Positions 24,102 to 34,900 of a DNA stretch of 64,000 nucleotides are shown one piece after another. A model generated the notes under the pieces. That model did not search any database and had not been told where the DNA came from. It saw nothing but the letters and a program-made list of their open reading frames with translations. Position 1 is the first letter of the stretch. Every line of letters begins with the position of its first letter. Source of the DNA: Glycine soja (taxonomy: Eukaryota > Streptophyta > Magnoliopsida > Fabales > Fabaceae); contig NC_041004.1 in NCBI RefSeq assembly GCF_004193775.1, positions 38,402,411 to 38,466,410 on the forward strand. The letters are read 5' to 3'. A program made the translations under genes and the position numbers.

Positions 24102-25308
24102 TCATCGCAGTAAGGGCAATAGTCTCATTCTTTTAGAAGTGTAATGGACTTTCTCTCTAGCTAATCCTTTCGTCAAAGGATCTGCTAAATTATCATTAGT
24201 GCGTACGTGATCCACTCTAATAGCTTCTATTGAGAGTAATTCTCTAACAATGTTGTGCTTACAACGTATCTGTCGTTTCTTACCATTGTAATAACGGTTC
24301 TCAATTTTATTTTTATTTTTTATTATTTTTTTTTTTTTTTGCAATAGCCGCGGTACTATCGCAATGGATCAACACAGCTAGTATCGATCTTTCCCATAAC
24401 GGAATCTCTGCAAGTAAGCTTCTCAGCCAACTTGCTTCCTCACTAGCAGTTGCTAGTGCTATCATCTCAGATTCCATAATGGACTAAGCTAAGATAGTCT
24501 GTTTCTTTGACTTACAAGAAACAGCCCCACCAGCTATGCTAAATATATAGCTGTTAGTTGCTTTGGAATCATCTGAAAGAGTGTTCCAATCTGCATCACT
24601 GTATCCTTCAAGTATAGCGGGAAACCATTTATAATGTAATCCAAGGTTTATGGTTCTTTTAAGGTACCTCATTACCCTTTCAATAGCGTGCCAATGCTCT
24701 TTACTAGGTCTACTGGTAAACCTGCATAATAATCCCACAACATAGGCTATGTCGGGTCTAGTACAATCAGTGGCATACCTAAGGCTACCAATGATACTTG
24801 CATACTCAGTTTGTCGTATACCTTCACCAGTGTTCTTAAACAATTTTACACTTGGATCATATGGTGTACTAGCAGGTTTATTTAAGATCTTCTCAATGTA
24901 GTGAGATTGATCCAGAGAAATTCCCTCTTATGACCTAGTAATCTTAATACCAAGGATTACACTTGCTTCTCCGAGGTCTTTCATATCAAAGTTGTTACAC
25001 AACAATGATTTCACATCTAATAGGTTTGCAGCCAGGAGGCAAGTCTACTAAATGTCAGGTCTTGTTAGATTCTAAAGAATCGATCTCATTATTAATGGCT
25101 TCTTGCCACAAGTCAGCATCCAAAGAAGACAAAGCTTCTTGGAGGTTTGATGGATCCTCTTCTAATGTATAGGTCATATAATCGGGCCCATACTCTTTAG
25201 CAATTCTTGCTCTTTTACCTCTTCGAGACTTTATATCTGGTTCTGGTTGTGCAAGATTTTCACTACTAATAGCAAGAAGATAACTGGATGAAGTACCCCC
25301 ACTATTCC
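24102..25308 (-). pseudogene. Copia pol remnant (reverse transcriptase fragments and RNase H)
   Basis: Reading on the minus strand, a piece around 25250-24960 holds the start of the copia reverse transcriptase region (for example EALSSLDADLWQEAINNEID). The palm with the YVDD box is absent. The frame resumes with DLGEASVILGIK-like sequence and a clean RT-to-RNase H linker at 24843-24484 (YASIIGSLRYATDCTRPDIAY, YSDADWNT). It stops at 24484-24486, where MESEMIALATASEE continues. The RNase H end (NGKKRQIRCKH, VRTNDNLADPLTKGL) is interrupted at 24301-24345 by an A-rich tract inserted after the AAIAK motif. No integrase remains. It cannot encode a working polymerase. Confidence 0.8.
24301..24345. 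repeat. A/T-rich tract expansion inside the RNase H remnant
   Basis: A mainly T run (A on the coding strand) of about 40 bp splits the conserved AAIAK and NRYYNGKKRQIR parts of copia RNase H. It looks like homopolymer expansion or a small insertion. Confidence 0.6.
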
Positions 25309-26031
25309 TTAATTTAAAAGAAAATCAGAAACCAGATTCTTTCTCATCTCTGGAGTATGCATCACATCTTTGAGAATCAAAGTCTTTCCAGAGGTAAACT
25401 TTAGTTCAACATCTCCAATTCCAGTAACCGTAGAGGTGTGGAAATCACCCAGCAACACTTTCTTATTCGTGTATGTTTTAAACATAGCACGATCATAGCA
25501 GACATAGCGAGAGGCGCCAGTGTCTACCCACCATCCATCTAATCCTCCAATCATATTGATCTCAGTTATCACATCTGTGTATGACTCTTGAGTAATTTTT
25601 TGTATCTCGTGGGATTGAGACTCTACTGATTTATCATCAGTCATTTGATACTTGAGGTAGCGGCTAACAACATACTTTTTAGTCCTAGCTTCCTCAATAT
25701 CATACTTCTCTTCCAGAGCCAACCAAACTAATTTGGCAGACTTATATGGACTATAATCATAGAGATCATCAGCTAACCCATTCAGAATGAAATTCTTGCA
25801 TAGGTAATCATTTTCATTCCAAAGAGCTAAGTTCATAGTCATTTTATCCTTCACTTCCTTCTCAGCATCTTTAGACATCATTGGAATATCAGTGTTCAAA
25901 ACACAAGCAACTTTTCTCATAGTTAAAGAAAACATCATCTTTTGTTGCTAACGTTTGAAATGATACCCTTCAAATCTAAAAGGTTTGTTGAGGTCATTGT
26001 TGTTCGAGCCAGTAATATCTATGGTAGCCAT
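25309..26031 (-). pseudogene. Copia gag-protease remnant with internal deletion and stop
   Basis: The frame starts at an ATG at 26031 (MATIDITGSNN...) 25 bp inside the LTR. It meets a TAG at 25948-25950 where a Trp codon is expected, then runs open from 25938 to 25309. It holds the gag domain (LWNENDYLCKNFILNGLAD, KLVWLALEEKYDIEEA). The text then passes from HEIQKI straight into protease with the active-site box WWVDTGASRYVC, so the CCHC zinc-knuckle region is deleted. The sequence ends in the gag-pre-integrase linker (LKDVMHTPEMRKNLVSDFLL). It is a defective remnant. Confidence 0.8.
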
Positions 26032-26056
26032 AGCAGAGCCGAAATCGTCTTAAAAT

Positions 26057-26816
26057 TGTTGGATCAATAGTTTATGGCAAACCGAAAAAATTATTGGCTG
26101 AGTCGCGGACAATGTCGCTTTCTTTAAGACGTTTCGTGACACTGTCAAAAAATGTGCAAGCAGACTATCAACCACGAAGTCCCCAGGATAAAACAGCCCA
26201 GATCACTGTATAAGATTCCCACTGCACTGAGGGAACTTTTTCTAGAATTACACCCTCTTGTATGACTTGAAAAGTCACTCTAAAGCCACCCAAAAATATG
26301 ACTTGAAAAGTCACTCTAACAGCCAATCGAAAATATGACTTGAAAAGTCACTCTAATAGTCAAACGAAAAGTATGACTTGAAAAGTCACTATTATAGCCA
26401 ACCGAAAATATGACTTAAAAAGTCACTCTTATAGCCAACCAAAATTATGACTTAAAAAGTCGCTCTTATAGCCAACCGAAAATATGACTTAAAATGTTTC
26501 TTTTATAACCAACCAAAATTATGACTTAAAAAGTCACTCTTATAACCAACCGAAATTTTTAGAGCGACCGAAAGAAAGAGGGAGAAGTTTGCCGGAAATG
26601 CATCAGCTGAAATATGAGAAGGAGAAAGAAAAGTTGAGGAAATGCTTCTCAACTGGGGCAAAGAAAAATGAAGAGAGAAGCTCTCTATATATAGGGATTG
26701 AAACATTATTCAAGTGTTTATCTTGAGCGATGTTGGACTTGAAACCTTTTTTTTTTCTTCTTTTTTTTCCTTTCTTTTTTTTCAAACTTTCATCCACATT
26801 CTCCTTTATTCTAACA
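26057..26816 (-). repeat. 5' LTR of the copia element
   Basis: 760 bp, homologous to 22821-23577. It carries the same internal array of 37-40 bp repeats, at 26255-26555. Confidence 0.9.
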
Positions 26817-28553
26817 TATTCTCATCTAGAATTAACTGTAGCACGTACTCATATGATTTTACAAATTTACATTTGGGTTGGCCAACGCATCTTAAGTAAG
26901 AGATCGAATTTCAGCATGTCATGTCCCTTCAAAAAAATGACAGAGAGAAAGGGAAAAAAAAGTCGACCATAAAAAATAAGAGAGGATGAAAAATAAGTGC
27001 AAGTAATTCCATAGAGCTTTAAAGACATGAAGCAGTCTTAATTTTCTACTCAGGCCAAAAGATTCCCCATCTCGCCAACTATATATCCTCTTCTACCGCT
27101 AATTTTTCTTTTTTGGGTACATATGAAACTTAAAAAAAGACAGCAAATGAACAGAAAACATTAAGAAACATGAGCCAAATCATATCCTAAAGCAGCAAAG
27201 ATGTTATCCAGAGGGAGCTAGGTTCCATTCCTTGTGCCTGATAAGTGTGAGAACCCCGGCTAGCTAAAGTATATATCTTCACAGCTAATTAATATTTATT
27301 TATCACCTTTAATAGTAAAAAAAAATTTAAATAATGAATGTTGATAATCCTATATACAACTTTCTATTAGGGGTACTGAAAATAAGTCAGTGATTTAATT
27401 TCAACTACAACCCCAAGGTATGCTAAGGACAGCACTCAGCAGGCACATGACAAACTCTTGAGTAAGAGTGTAACGAAGTGCTTTCATTAATTGTATAGTT
27501 TTACAGAAGAAAAAAAACTGCAAGGATTAAATTATAATCTTGGAAAACGACAGAAAACAAAAAAGTACAAAACACGTGCTTTAGGAAAAAAACACCAATT
27601 TACAATTGATCGCAGTATAACATGCATGAAACCTTTGTAATAATAAATTAATATTTACTAATTGAGATGCCAAAAGCATCCATAGTAGTAACACGCACAT
27701 GAATCATGTTCTTGGTATTTCTTTTAAAGAACTGCTCGTAGGCAAAGCCAACGAAATTGACTGATGACGAGGTAGTGCAGAGAAATTCATTATAATCATA
27801 GGATCATCATTGAAAATGCTGGATTGATCGAGGTAAGATTCAAGATTCCATGTGTGCTTAATGCTTGATGATGGAATCTCCTACCTGCTTTATCTGTCTC
27901 CCGCAAAGAGAACCATAGATGGGTTAAATGTGAAGAGCGAGCAAGCAGCACAGCATATCATTCCCCACACCCGACAACGACATTTTATAAACTTAGATTA
28001 GACCTCAGTAAGAAACTAAGTTTTGAATTGTAATGTGATTATGTCAAACTAAATAGATAACTATCTACTCTAAGGAGATTTGCACATCTCGATCAACTTA
28101 GGTAATTGTATACATAGTGAAATCGTTTAAGAAAAAATATACAATCGAGTCTTGAAGGGCATGTTTTAAGGACTGCCTTGTTTTGTTTTGATTTTTCAAG
28201 TTTTTAACTGTTATTTTTTTTAATAATAATAATAATAAATCAATTTTAAATTTTTATATGTGACATGGTAAAAACAGAGTGCAGATCAATTTACAAACCT
28301 TCCATTGAATACAAACACCAATTTCTGTGAATTCCAATAGAATAAAGAAATAGGGCGATAAAAGTGGAAATATAAATCAATGTTTAAACTATAGGAATTA
28401 TATCTCTTAGTTCCAATTTATCTTTTAGTTGTTGCTTAATGTTATCTTTAAATTTTATTTTAAATAATTATTATCTACTTGTTATTATATTTAATTTATA
28501 TTTCAAATAGTTGTGACTTAGAGTTAACTATTATCCAGTTCTATTGTATAATC

Positions 28554-28624
<71 letters not shown>

Positions 28625-28867
28625 GGTCTGATGTATTTCACATTACAAATTAATGAAACACATTTTATTCAAATTACTTCTCAATATAAACCTCAATGTA
28701 TATAGGTATCATACAAATATGCCATCAACCAATCCAAATTTTATTTCAAATAGAAAAATAAAGGAGTATTTCAGTATATGTTTGCATGCCTATACTATGG
28801 CCTTATTTTCATGCACTATATACTCGATCGATAACAAATATTGGACACACCACACTTCAAGTCCCCA
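26817..28867. other. Spacer DNA of tandem copies B and C
   Basis: Homologous to the spacers left of copies A and B (for example 27405-27560 against 18180-18290 plus 19880-19960). No gene is found. A long (TA)n array lies at 28559-28619. Confidence 0.5.
28559..28619. repeat. (TA)n microsatellite
   Basis: About 30 uninterrupted TA units, about 250 bp beyond the 3' end of copy C. Confidence 0.97.
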
Positions 28868-29311
28868 TCAATAGCCGTTCTTGAAGAAGGAATCATTCTT
28901 TCTCATGCTTGATGTAGTTCTCAACTTCTTCTTAGTACTCAGAATAAAATTTGAAAACTGATCGTTTTGGTTATCCCTTGCATTAACCTCGTACACTGGT
29001 GGTGGTGCTGGTGCAACGTAGCTTTGCTCGCGATTGATGTGGGACACGGTTCTAATTTTACACTTGGCACGTCGTATGAAAGTGTTGAAAGTTTCATTGC
29101 TATCAAGTGGGGCATTGCCTTGTTGATATGAGTACACCCCAGAACCCTTCAATTTGCCTGGGGTCTCTCCCTTGGATTTTCCTATGTGTTCATCTCTGAA
29201 TTTAGTAACAGGCATCCCAATCGTTGGATCATAGTCATAGCCAGGTTTAGTTGAAGCAATCCTTATTACCTGGCCATGAACCTTTGACTTTGACGAGTTC
29301 CTATTCCCCAT
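28868..29311 (-). CDS. Small putatively N-myristoylated protein, copy C
   Basis: Intronless, 147 codons. The start MGNRNSSKSKVHGQV keeps Gly2 and Ser6. The PVTKFRDEHIGK block and both internal motifs are present: TFNTFIRRAKCKIRT and QFSNFILSTKKKLRT (the Ala of the second motif is Thr here). The tail SSMRKNDSFF is kept. The acidic linker between the motifs is Pro-rich (APAPPP), unlike copies A and B. The TATA position is CATAAAA, so expression may differ from its sisters. The function is not known to me. Confidence 0.78.
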   Translation of the reverse strand: MGNRNSSKSKVHGQVIRIASTKPGYDYDPTIGMPVTKFRDEHIGKSKGETPGKLKGSGVYSYQQGNAPLDSNETFNTFIRRAKCKIRTVSHINREQSYVAPAPPPVYEVNARDNQNDQFSNFILSTKKKLRTTSSMRKNDSFFKNGY

Positions 29312-29439
29312 GGATATATATGATGCAGGCTAGCTAGGTTTGGTTTGGCAAGTGTTTGAAGTTGGGTATGTATTTGTTTCTAAAATTTGGTAAGCTCAGA
29401 AGACTATATATGTTGAGTGCAGTTAAGCTCAGAAGCTTG

Positions 29440-29446
29440 TTTTATG
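29440..29446 (-). promoter_or_regulatory. Altered TATA-box position of copy C
   Basis: The aligned core-promoter string reads CACCATAAAACAAGC instead of CACTATAAAACAAGC, 129 bp upstream of the ATG, so the first T of TATAAAA is changed to C. Confidence 0.5.
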
Positions 29447-30125
29447 GTGTGTTTTCCGGGGTGTAAATGGAAAGATGCAATAAATATTGGGGAACCAGAG
29501 AAAAAAAGAAACAAAGAAATAGAAACACGTTTTGAATTAATTGTGATCTTTGTGGGAACCAATATTGTATTTGCAGAAGCTATCCAGTTAATTAAGGTCC
29601 CTGGTAGCAATTTTGGAATAGTTTTTTTCTAATTTTTCACGGAATATAATGGTGCTAAACTCAAAAGCAAACAAGTACTATTATTAATCATATATTATAA
29701 TATCATGGCTTGTAACATTTTATATAACTATATATGTATTGTCGCCAAATTTGGCGGCTTAGTCTTAAAGAAAAAAAGGAAAAACATAGGGATATGAGAG
29801 TTTTCCAAAGGAGAAGCTAGATGGTATCAGATTCCAAAAGGACTTGTTCAGAATTGGCGAAATAAACAAACAAGGTTCAGTTGCAGCTTGCAAGAAGATT
29901 AGAAAATCACATCATGCGACACCGTCCCACACACCCGTATTATGTCTTTCTAGTGCAAATTAAACAACTGGCAGTTTTAAATTGAACTTGAAATTACAAT
30001 CAGAGAACCAGAAAATGTAGGTGTCTCCCGTATCATGGCAAAGAAAACAAAAAGAAATCGCTTTGTAAGATAAGGCATATCCAAGGAGGTGATTAATCTA
30101 ATATCACGAATGAAAGAAAACTCAC

Positions 30126-30555
30126 CTGCACTTGAAGCTGGAGCTGCTTTAAATATTCTATGGCCTCATCTAGCATTGAAGCTCTGTCTGTCTATTGAAA
30201 ACAAACACAAAGGAATCATCAAGAAAATAATAATTCTAAAAAAAAGAAAATAGTAATATTTTGTAAGATTAATCAAGTTAATGAAGAGGCAGATGATTAT
30301 AAATATATGTAGAGATATATTACTTTGTTGGAATTTGGAATTAAATTCTCCAAGGTTTTCATTTTCTCCTTAATCTTATTCCTCCTTCTCTCCACACATC
30401 ATAATCATCAATCAAAATTAGAAAATAGAAAGATTTCTCATAAAATTAAAAGATAAAAACTTAATCTTTTTAGATAAATTATGGAACCCTACAGTTTTAC
30501 TCCTCTTTGACAAAGAACGGGGTGGTGGGACAGGTTTCGAAGCCTCCACATTCTT
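30126..30555 (-). pseudogene. ALC/SPATULA-like bHLH gene remnant with a broken basic region
   Basis: The minus strand shows VEASKPVPPPRSLSKRSK followed by HNLS (30472-30483). After a 79-bp AT-rich interruption come ERRRNKIKEKMKTLENLIPN (30324-30392), a GT...AG intron, and TDRASMLDEAIEYLKQLQLQ (30126-30191). This is the PPPRSxSKR leader, basic region and helix-loop-helix of plant PIF/ALC/SPT-type transcription factors. The unbroken family motif is HNLSE(K/R)RRR, so the 79-bp interruption sits between HNLS and ERRR and shifts frame if not spliced. A cryptic splice (GT at 30491-30492, AG at 30390-30391) could remove 103 bp and rejoin in frame, but would lose HNLSE. A donor follows helix 2, yet the expected next exon is missing where the tandem array ends. 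Upstream exons were not confidently found. Confidence 0.65.
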
Positions 30556-31967
30556 TTATCGAAAAAAAAAACTTCAACTCACTAATAGTAAAAGGGTCAT
30601 CCAAAATGTAATTTTTTGAATTTCCAAAAGATTTAGCCAACTCTGTGTTCTAAAATTTCCTTAAAACTTTGAAGCCAAAATCATATAAACTATTAACAAG
30701 GTTTTAAAAAATAGATTTCAATAATTTTAAGCAGAATTTGTACTTATGAGTTATGATATAAGAAGCAAAAATAAGACTAAGAAATTGAAATGTATATCAA
30801 ATAAAAATCTCATATCTAATGAAAAGAAAGAAGTAGCATTTTCATCCCTCAAATTCCTAATAAACAAACTTCAGCATAGAGGAATCAAAAAGAGGAAGAC
30901 AATACCGCAACATTGTAGTAGAAAAAGCAACTTGCAAAATCAAAACCAAACCAAACACTAATATCAATTTCACATGCAAAAATAAAAATACATCATAGAA
31001 AGGAGAGAAACAAGGGAAAGCAAAAACTTATCTTGTCTAGGGGGTGCATGTGAAGCTCTTCCAAGAGATTGTCATTCGTGTTCTCGTGCTTACTCGATAG
31101 TTTTTGTTTCAGATAAAAAAGAAGCACAACAAATGATAAATAGACAGTAGACTTTATTGAAATTCAACTTCAAATTTCAAAAACATAAACTCATCCATCA
31201 AATTGAGTTATTTATAGATGAACATAGCAAAATATAGTGGAAAGACAAACAAAATTCAAATTCAAAATGGAACGGATTTTCATGTCTCAAAAAATTATGT
31301 CTACAAAGGCATGGAAAAATGAAAGCAGATTTACTTTGCCAAGTGATTCATTTGTAATGTATTTCTTTTGCCTCAAATAGACAAAAATTTGAAAAGCAAT
31401 TTCAAGCTGACAGAAGTTGACACGTGTATTTTTATTTTTTTGCAATAAACTGTAATTTATGAATTCTCAAGTATTATAGATTATAGATTGTTAAAACAAA
31501 AATAATTTTGTGAATTATATTTGTTCTAAAACACGCTCAACCATCGTATTTCCAACTACAAATCATGGATCCTCATCACCTTTGTGCTTATTTTGCTATT
31601 TTATTTATTATAAAATTACATTTAAAGTAAAAATAATTTTCTCAATTATATTTGTTCTAAAACAAGTCAACCTGTATTTCAACTACAAATCAAACATACA
31701 CGAAAATCGAAAATGGTTGATGATATTTTGTTTTTGGACACTTTGTGTCGTCATCAAAAATAAACTGCCGGTTGCAAGAATTGGGCCGCACGAACAACAC
31801 GGGTCGGTGTCGGGTGCCCATTCTAAAACCCTTACTCTTCACACTCACTCTGCACTTACCTTTGGTCTTCCCGAACCTAAAACCCTCGCTCGTAGTCTCT
31901 CTCTTTCTCTCTGCATTCCATTCCTTAGTTTTAGGGCTTTTCATTCTTCACTCTTCTCTTCGCTTCA
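30556..31967. other. Intergenic DNA and EF-Tu upstream region
   Basis: A possible earlier bHLH exon at 31030-31100 on the minus strand (SSKHENTNDNLLEEL) lacks a proper GT donor and is not called. A direct repeat of about 60 bp ('ttatatttgttctaaaaca...caactacaaatca') occurs at 31515-31564 and 31646-31690. The EF-Tu 5' leader, rich in CTCT, runs to 31967. Confidence 0.5.
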
Positions 31968-34900
31968 ATGGCTACAATCGTTCTCAGAAATTGCTCTTCC
32001 ACTTCTCGGCGCCTCTTCCCCTTAACCTCTCAAATCCACTCTTCCTTCACTCGTTCCCCTCTCTCTCCTCCCGTTTTCACCAATGACTCCACATCTTCTT
32101 CTTCTTCTTCTTCTTCCAGTTCCAACCCCTGGTGGAGATCCATGGCCACCTTCACCAGAACGTAACTCTCTCTTTCTCTTTTTCGCCACCGCCACAAAAA
32201 TAATAAATAAATAAATAAATAATAATGATAATTACATGTTTTACTTGTTTTTTTCCTTTTATTATTGTTTGATGTTGTTTTGCTGGCAGGAAACCTCACG
32301 TTAATGTCGGAACTATTGGACACGTGGATCACGGGAAGACCACGCTTACTGCAGCAATCACCAGGGTTTTATTATACTCCTTTTCTTTTTCGTATTTCAG
32401 TGTTTGTTCAAATGTGTTTTCAGGCAAAGAGGTTTAGGTGTTCATTAGTCCAATTGGATTTGATCAGGTGCTTGCGGATGAAGGGAAAGCTAAAGCTGTT
32501 GCCTTCGATGAAATCGATAAGGCTCCTGAAGAGAAGAAGAGAGGAATCACGATTGCAACGGTTCGACTTATTCTTTCAGACATGTCCTTCTGGTCTTGCT
32601 ATCGATTGTGCTATTTTGTGTCGAGATGTGTGCTTGCTTAATGCTTTAATTTTCAGGCACATGTGGAGTATGAGACTGCGAAAAGACATTATGCTCATGT
32701 GGACTGCCCTGGACACGCAGATTATGTTAAAGTTAGCTTTCTAATTTGGTCTAATTTCTCCAAGAATGATGTTATTGACTAGAGTTATTAATTACCTAAC
32801 ACCAGCTGGATCACTGGATGGATAGCTTGAGAGAGAAGATTGAATTATTAAATGGAGGATTGTTAATTGCTGGAATGGAATTTAAGCAATTTAACAATGT
32901 ATAATACTTGTTAATTGTGAAATTTAACATATTTGGGTAGCTTGATCTTCTATTCAAAATGAGATGGAAAATTTAAGGTAGGGATTTGGAATTAGATTAG
33001 TTTCTATCCAAATCATTTTATAAAGAATAGATCACGCAAAATATTGCAATGCCTTAGCTGCATCTGTTAGATTACTGCTTTCCTAGGAACATTAGTGGCT
33101 TTAGCATTCCTACCTGGTGGTTTGTCTAATCATTTTCTTTAGTGCGAATCACAAAAATAATTCATATTCGCCCTATGTTTAATAATTGTCTGTTTTGCAG
33201 AATATGATTACAGGAGCTGCCCAGATGGATGGAGGTATACTTGTTGTATCCGCACCTGATGGACCTATGCCTCAAACCAAGGAGCACATTCTTCTTGCTC
33301 GCCAAGTAGGTATTTTACTAAAGTGGTTTGTAAATAATCTAAGCATACATTAGGTCTACAGTGTCCTCCTGGCTTCTAGATTAATGCACACATTATCTTT
33401 TCAAATGTATTATGCAGGTTGGTGTGCCATCTCTGGTGTGTTTTCTAAATAAAGTTGATGCAGTTGATGATCCAGAGTTGTTAGAGCTTGTAGAAATGGA
33501 GCTCCGTGGTAGGGTGTTTCTCTAAGGCTTCACCTTCCCTCTCGTCCCTGCTCAGAAAATGAATACACCCACATAAGTTTCTATAGTCCTTGTGTTTGTT
33601 AAAAATTGAAAGTTTATTTATGTTAATCATGTGTTTGGCAGAGCTTCTGAGCTTCTACAAGTTCCCTGGGGATGAAATCCCTATCATTAGAGGTTCAGCA
33701 TTGTCTGCCTTACAGGGTACAAATGATGAGATCGGAAGACAGGCCATCCTAAAATTAATGGATGCTGTGGATGAATACATTCCTGACCCTGTTCGCCAAC
33801 TTGACAAGCCTTTCCTAATGCCAATTGAAGATGTGTTCTCAATTCAGGTAAAAGGACTTGGACTACAATTTTTTTTTTTTTAAGAAAGCCAATTCATTGA
33901 AGTAAAGATGAGCTTGGTTATAATATTCTTACAATATGTTAGTCTTATATTTTTTTTACCATGTACCCTCACTGTTCCTTTGTAAGCACTGCTTAGGTAA
34001 TGACACACTGCTTTTATGAAATACAGTTAGTATCCTTTTACATTAAATTTTTTTTTTAATTTCCTAATATGCTCCTTCAGTTCACTCATAAACTATAGTA
34101 ATTATTGGTGTGTCTCAAACACTTGAGGATATGTGGAACAGTGCCTCATATTGGGTCTTCTTTTAACTGGGGACTTTCAAGAATTTATTACTTGCCCTTC
34201 TAAATCTAATTAGGTGAAGATAAGGATAGAATTAAAAAAATAGTAATTATGCTGTCTAGGTCCTTTTGAAAATTAAAAAGAAAAAGGAGGTACGTAGTAT
34301 TTGTTGGGGCCTTACTGTTTTCAGTGACATGATACACCTGGTGTAAATCTAGTATGATGCTTTGAAAGGCATTTTTGCCTAATTTTGAAGTTATTTTTCT
34401 TTTCTTGTAATAGAGTATTAAAGTTTTTATTTTTCAATGCTTTTAAGTTCTCTCAAAATCTGCATTGGTTTCCTCATATGTGTTGGATGAAAAGAAACAT
34501 AAGGGAAATGATTTCCTGAAAGTCATTTCAGCTGCTTTATATTTTAAATTTGTGATGAAGGGACGTGGAACAGTTGCCACTGGCCGTGTTGAACAAGGGA
34601 TCATTAAAGTTGGTGATGAAGTGGAGGTGTTGGGTCTAATGCAGGTATCTTCGTTGAGTCATTTCCTGTTTCTTGCTCCCCTCTGATTCTCATCATTCCT
34701 TTGGATTAAACTGCCAAATGCTGATTTCTTTTGCTGCTTCTATATTTTTATTTGCCACTAATGATGACTGATGATTAGTGGTTTGTACTTCGTTCTTTGA
34801 TGGGCATTAGATTGTTTCTTTATCAGAGCTTTTGGTAAATTCCTGTGGTATTGGTTCCTAAAACATATTTTTCCTTGGTAGGGTGGTCCTCTGAAAACAA

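Larger units (their letters stand above)
22821..26816 (-). mobile_element. Defective Ty1/copia LTR retrotransposon
   Basis: Two direct repeats (22821-23577 and 26057-26816) begin TGTTGGATCAATAG and end TTCTAACA on the plus strand. Coding remnants and a polypurine tract (AAGTGGGGGAT reading on the minus strand, next to 23577) show that the element lies on the minus strand. The flanks are GATTC and TATTC, giving a 4-5 bp target duplication. The matching empty site is in copy A near 17130 ('ggattctcttctag'). The internal part is only 2.5 kb. Gag is joined almost directly to protease, and integrase plus most of reverse transcriptase are missing. The 25 bp between the LTR and the gag ATG contain no recognisable initiator-Met primer-binding site. 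The LTRs differ visibly (at least four changes in one 45-bp stretch), so the insertion is not young. Confidence 0.88.
13560..30070. repeat. Three-copy tandem segmental duplication carrying the small MGN-protein genes
   Basis: Landmarks recur in the same order three times. A 3'-side landmark 'cttgatattttccattt' occurs at about 13620 and 17345 (degenerate near 27.1 kb). Another, 'gattaaa.tataatct.g', is at 14184, about 19900 and 27525. The gene itself is at 15.0, 21.1 and 28.9 kb. An upstream landmark containing 'gccaaatttggcggctta' occurs at about 15800, 21925 and 29745, and 'gattccaaaaggactt' at about 16296, 22286 and 29830. Gene-to-gene spacing is 6.1 and 7.8 kb, or about 4.5 and 3.8 kb after subtracting two later insertions. 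Homology stops near 30070, inside the remnant of a bHLH gene. Substitution levels differ among copies, so the duplication is not recent. Confidence 0.8.

Noticed and set aside
31030..31100. Candidate upstream exon of the bHLH gene
   Set aside because: No GT donor at its end and no recognisable motif.
31690..32332. Minus-strand and alternative-frame open reading around the EF-Tu first exon
   Set aside because: Antisense shadows of the Ser-rich leader and CT-rich 5' region.
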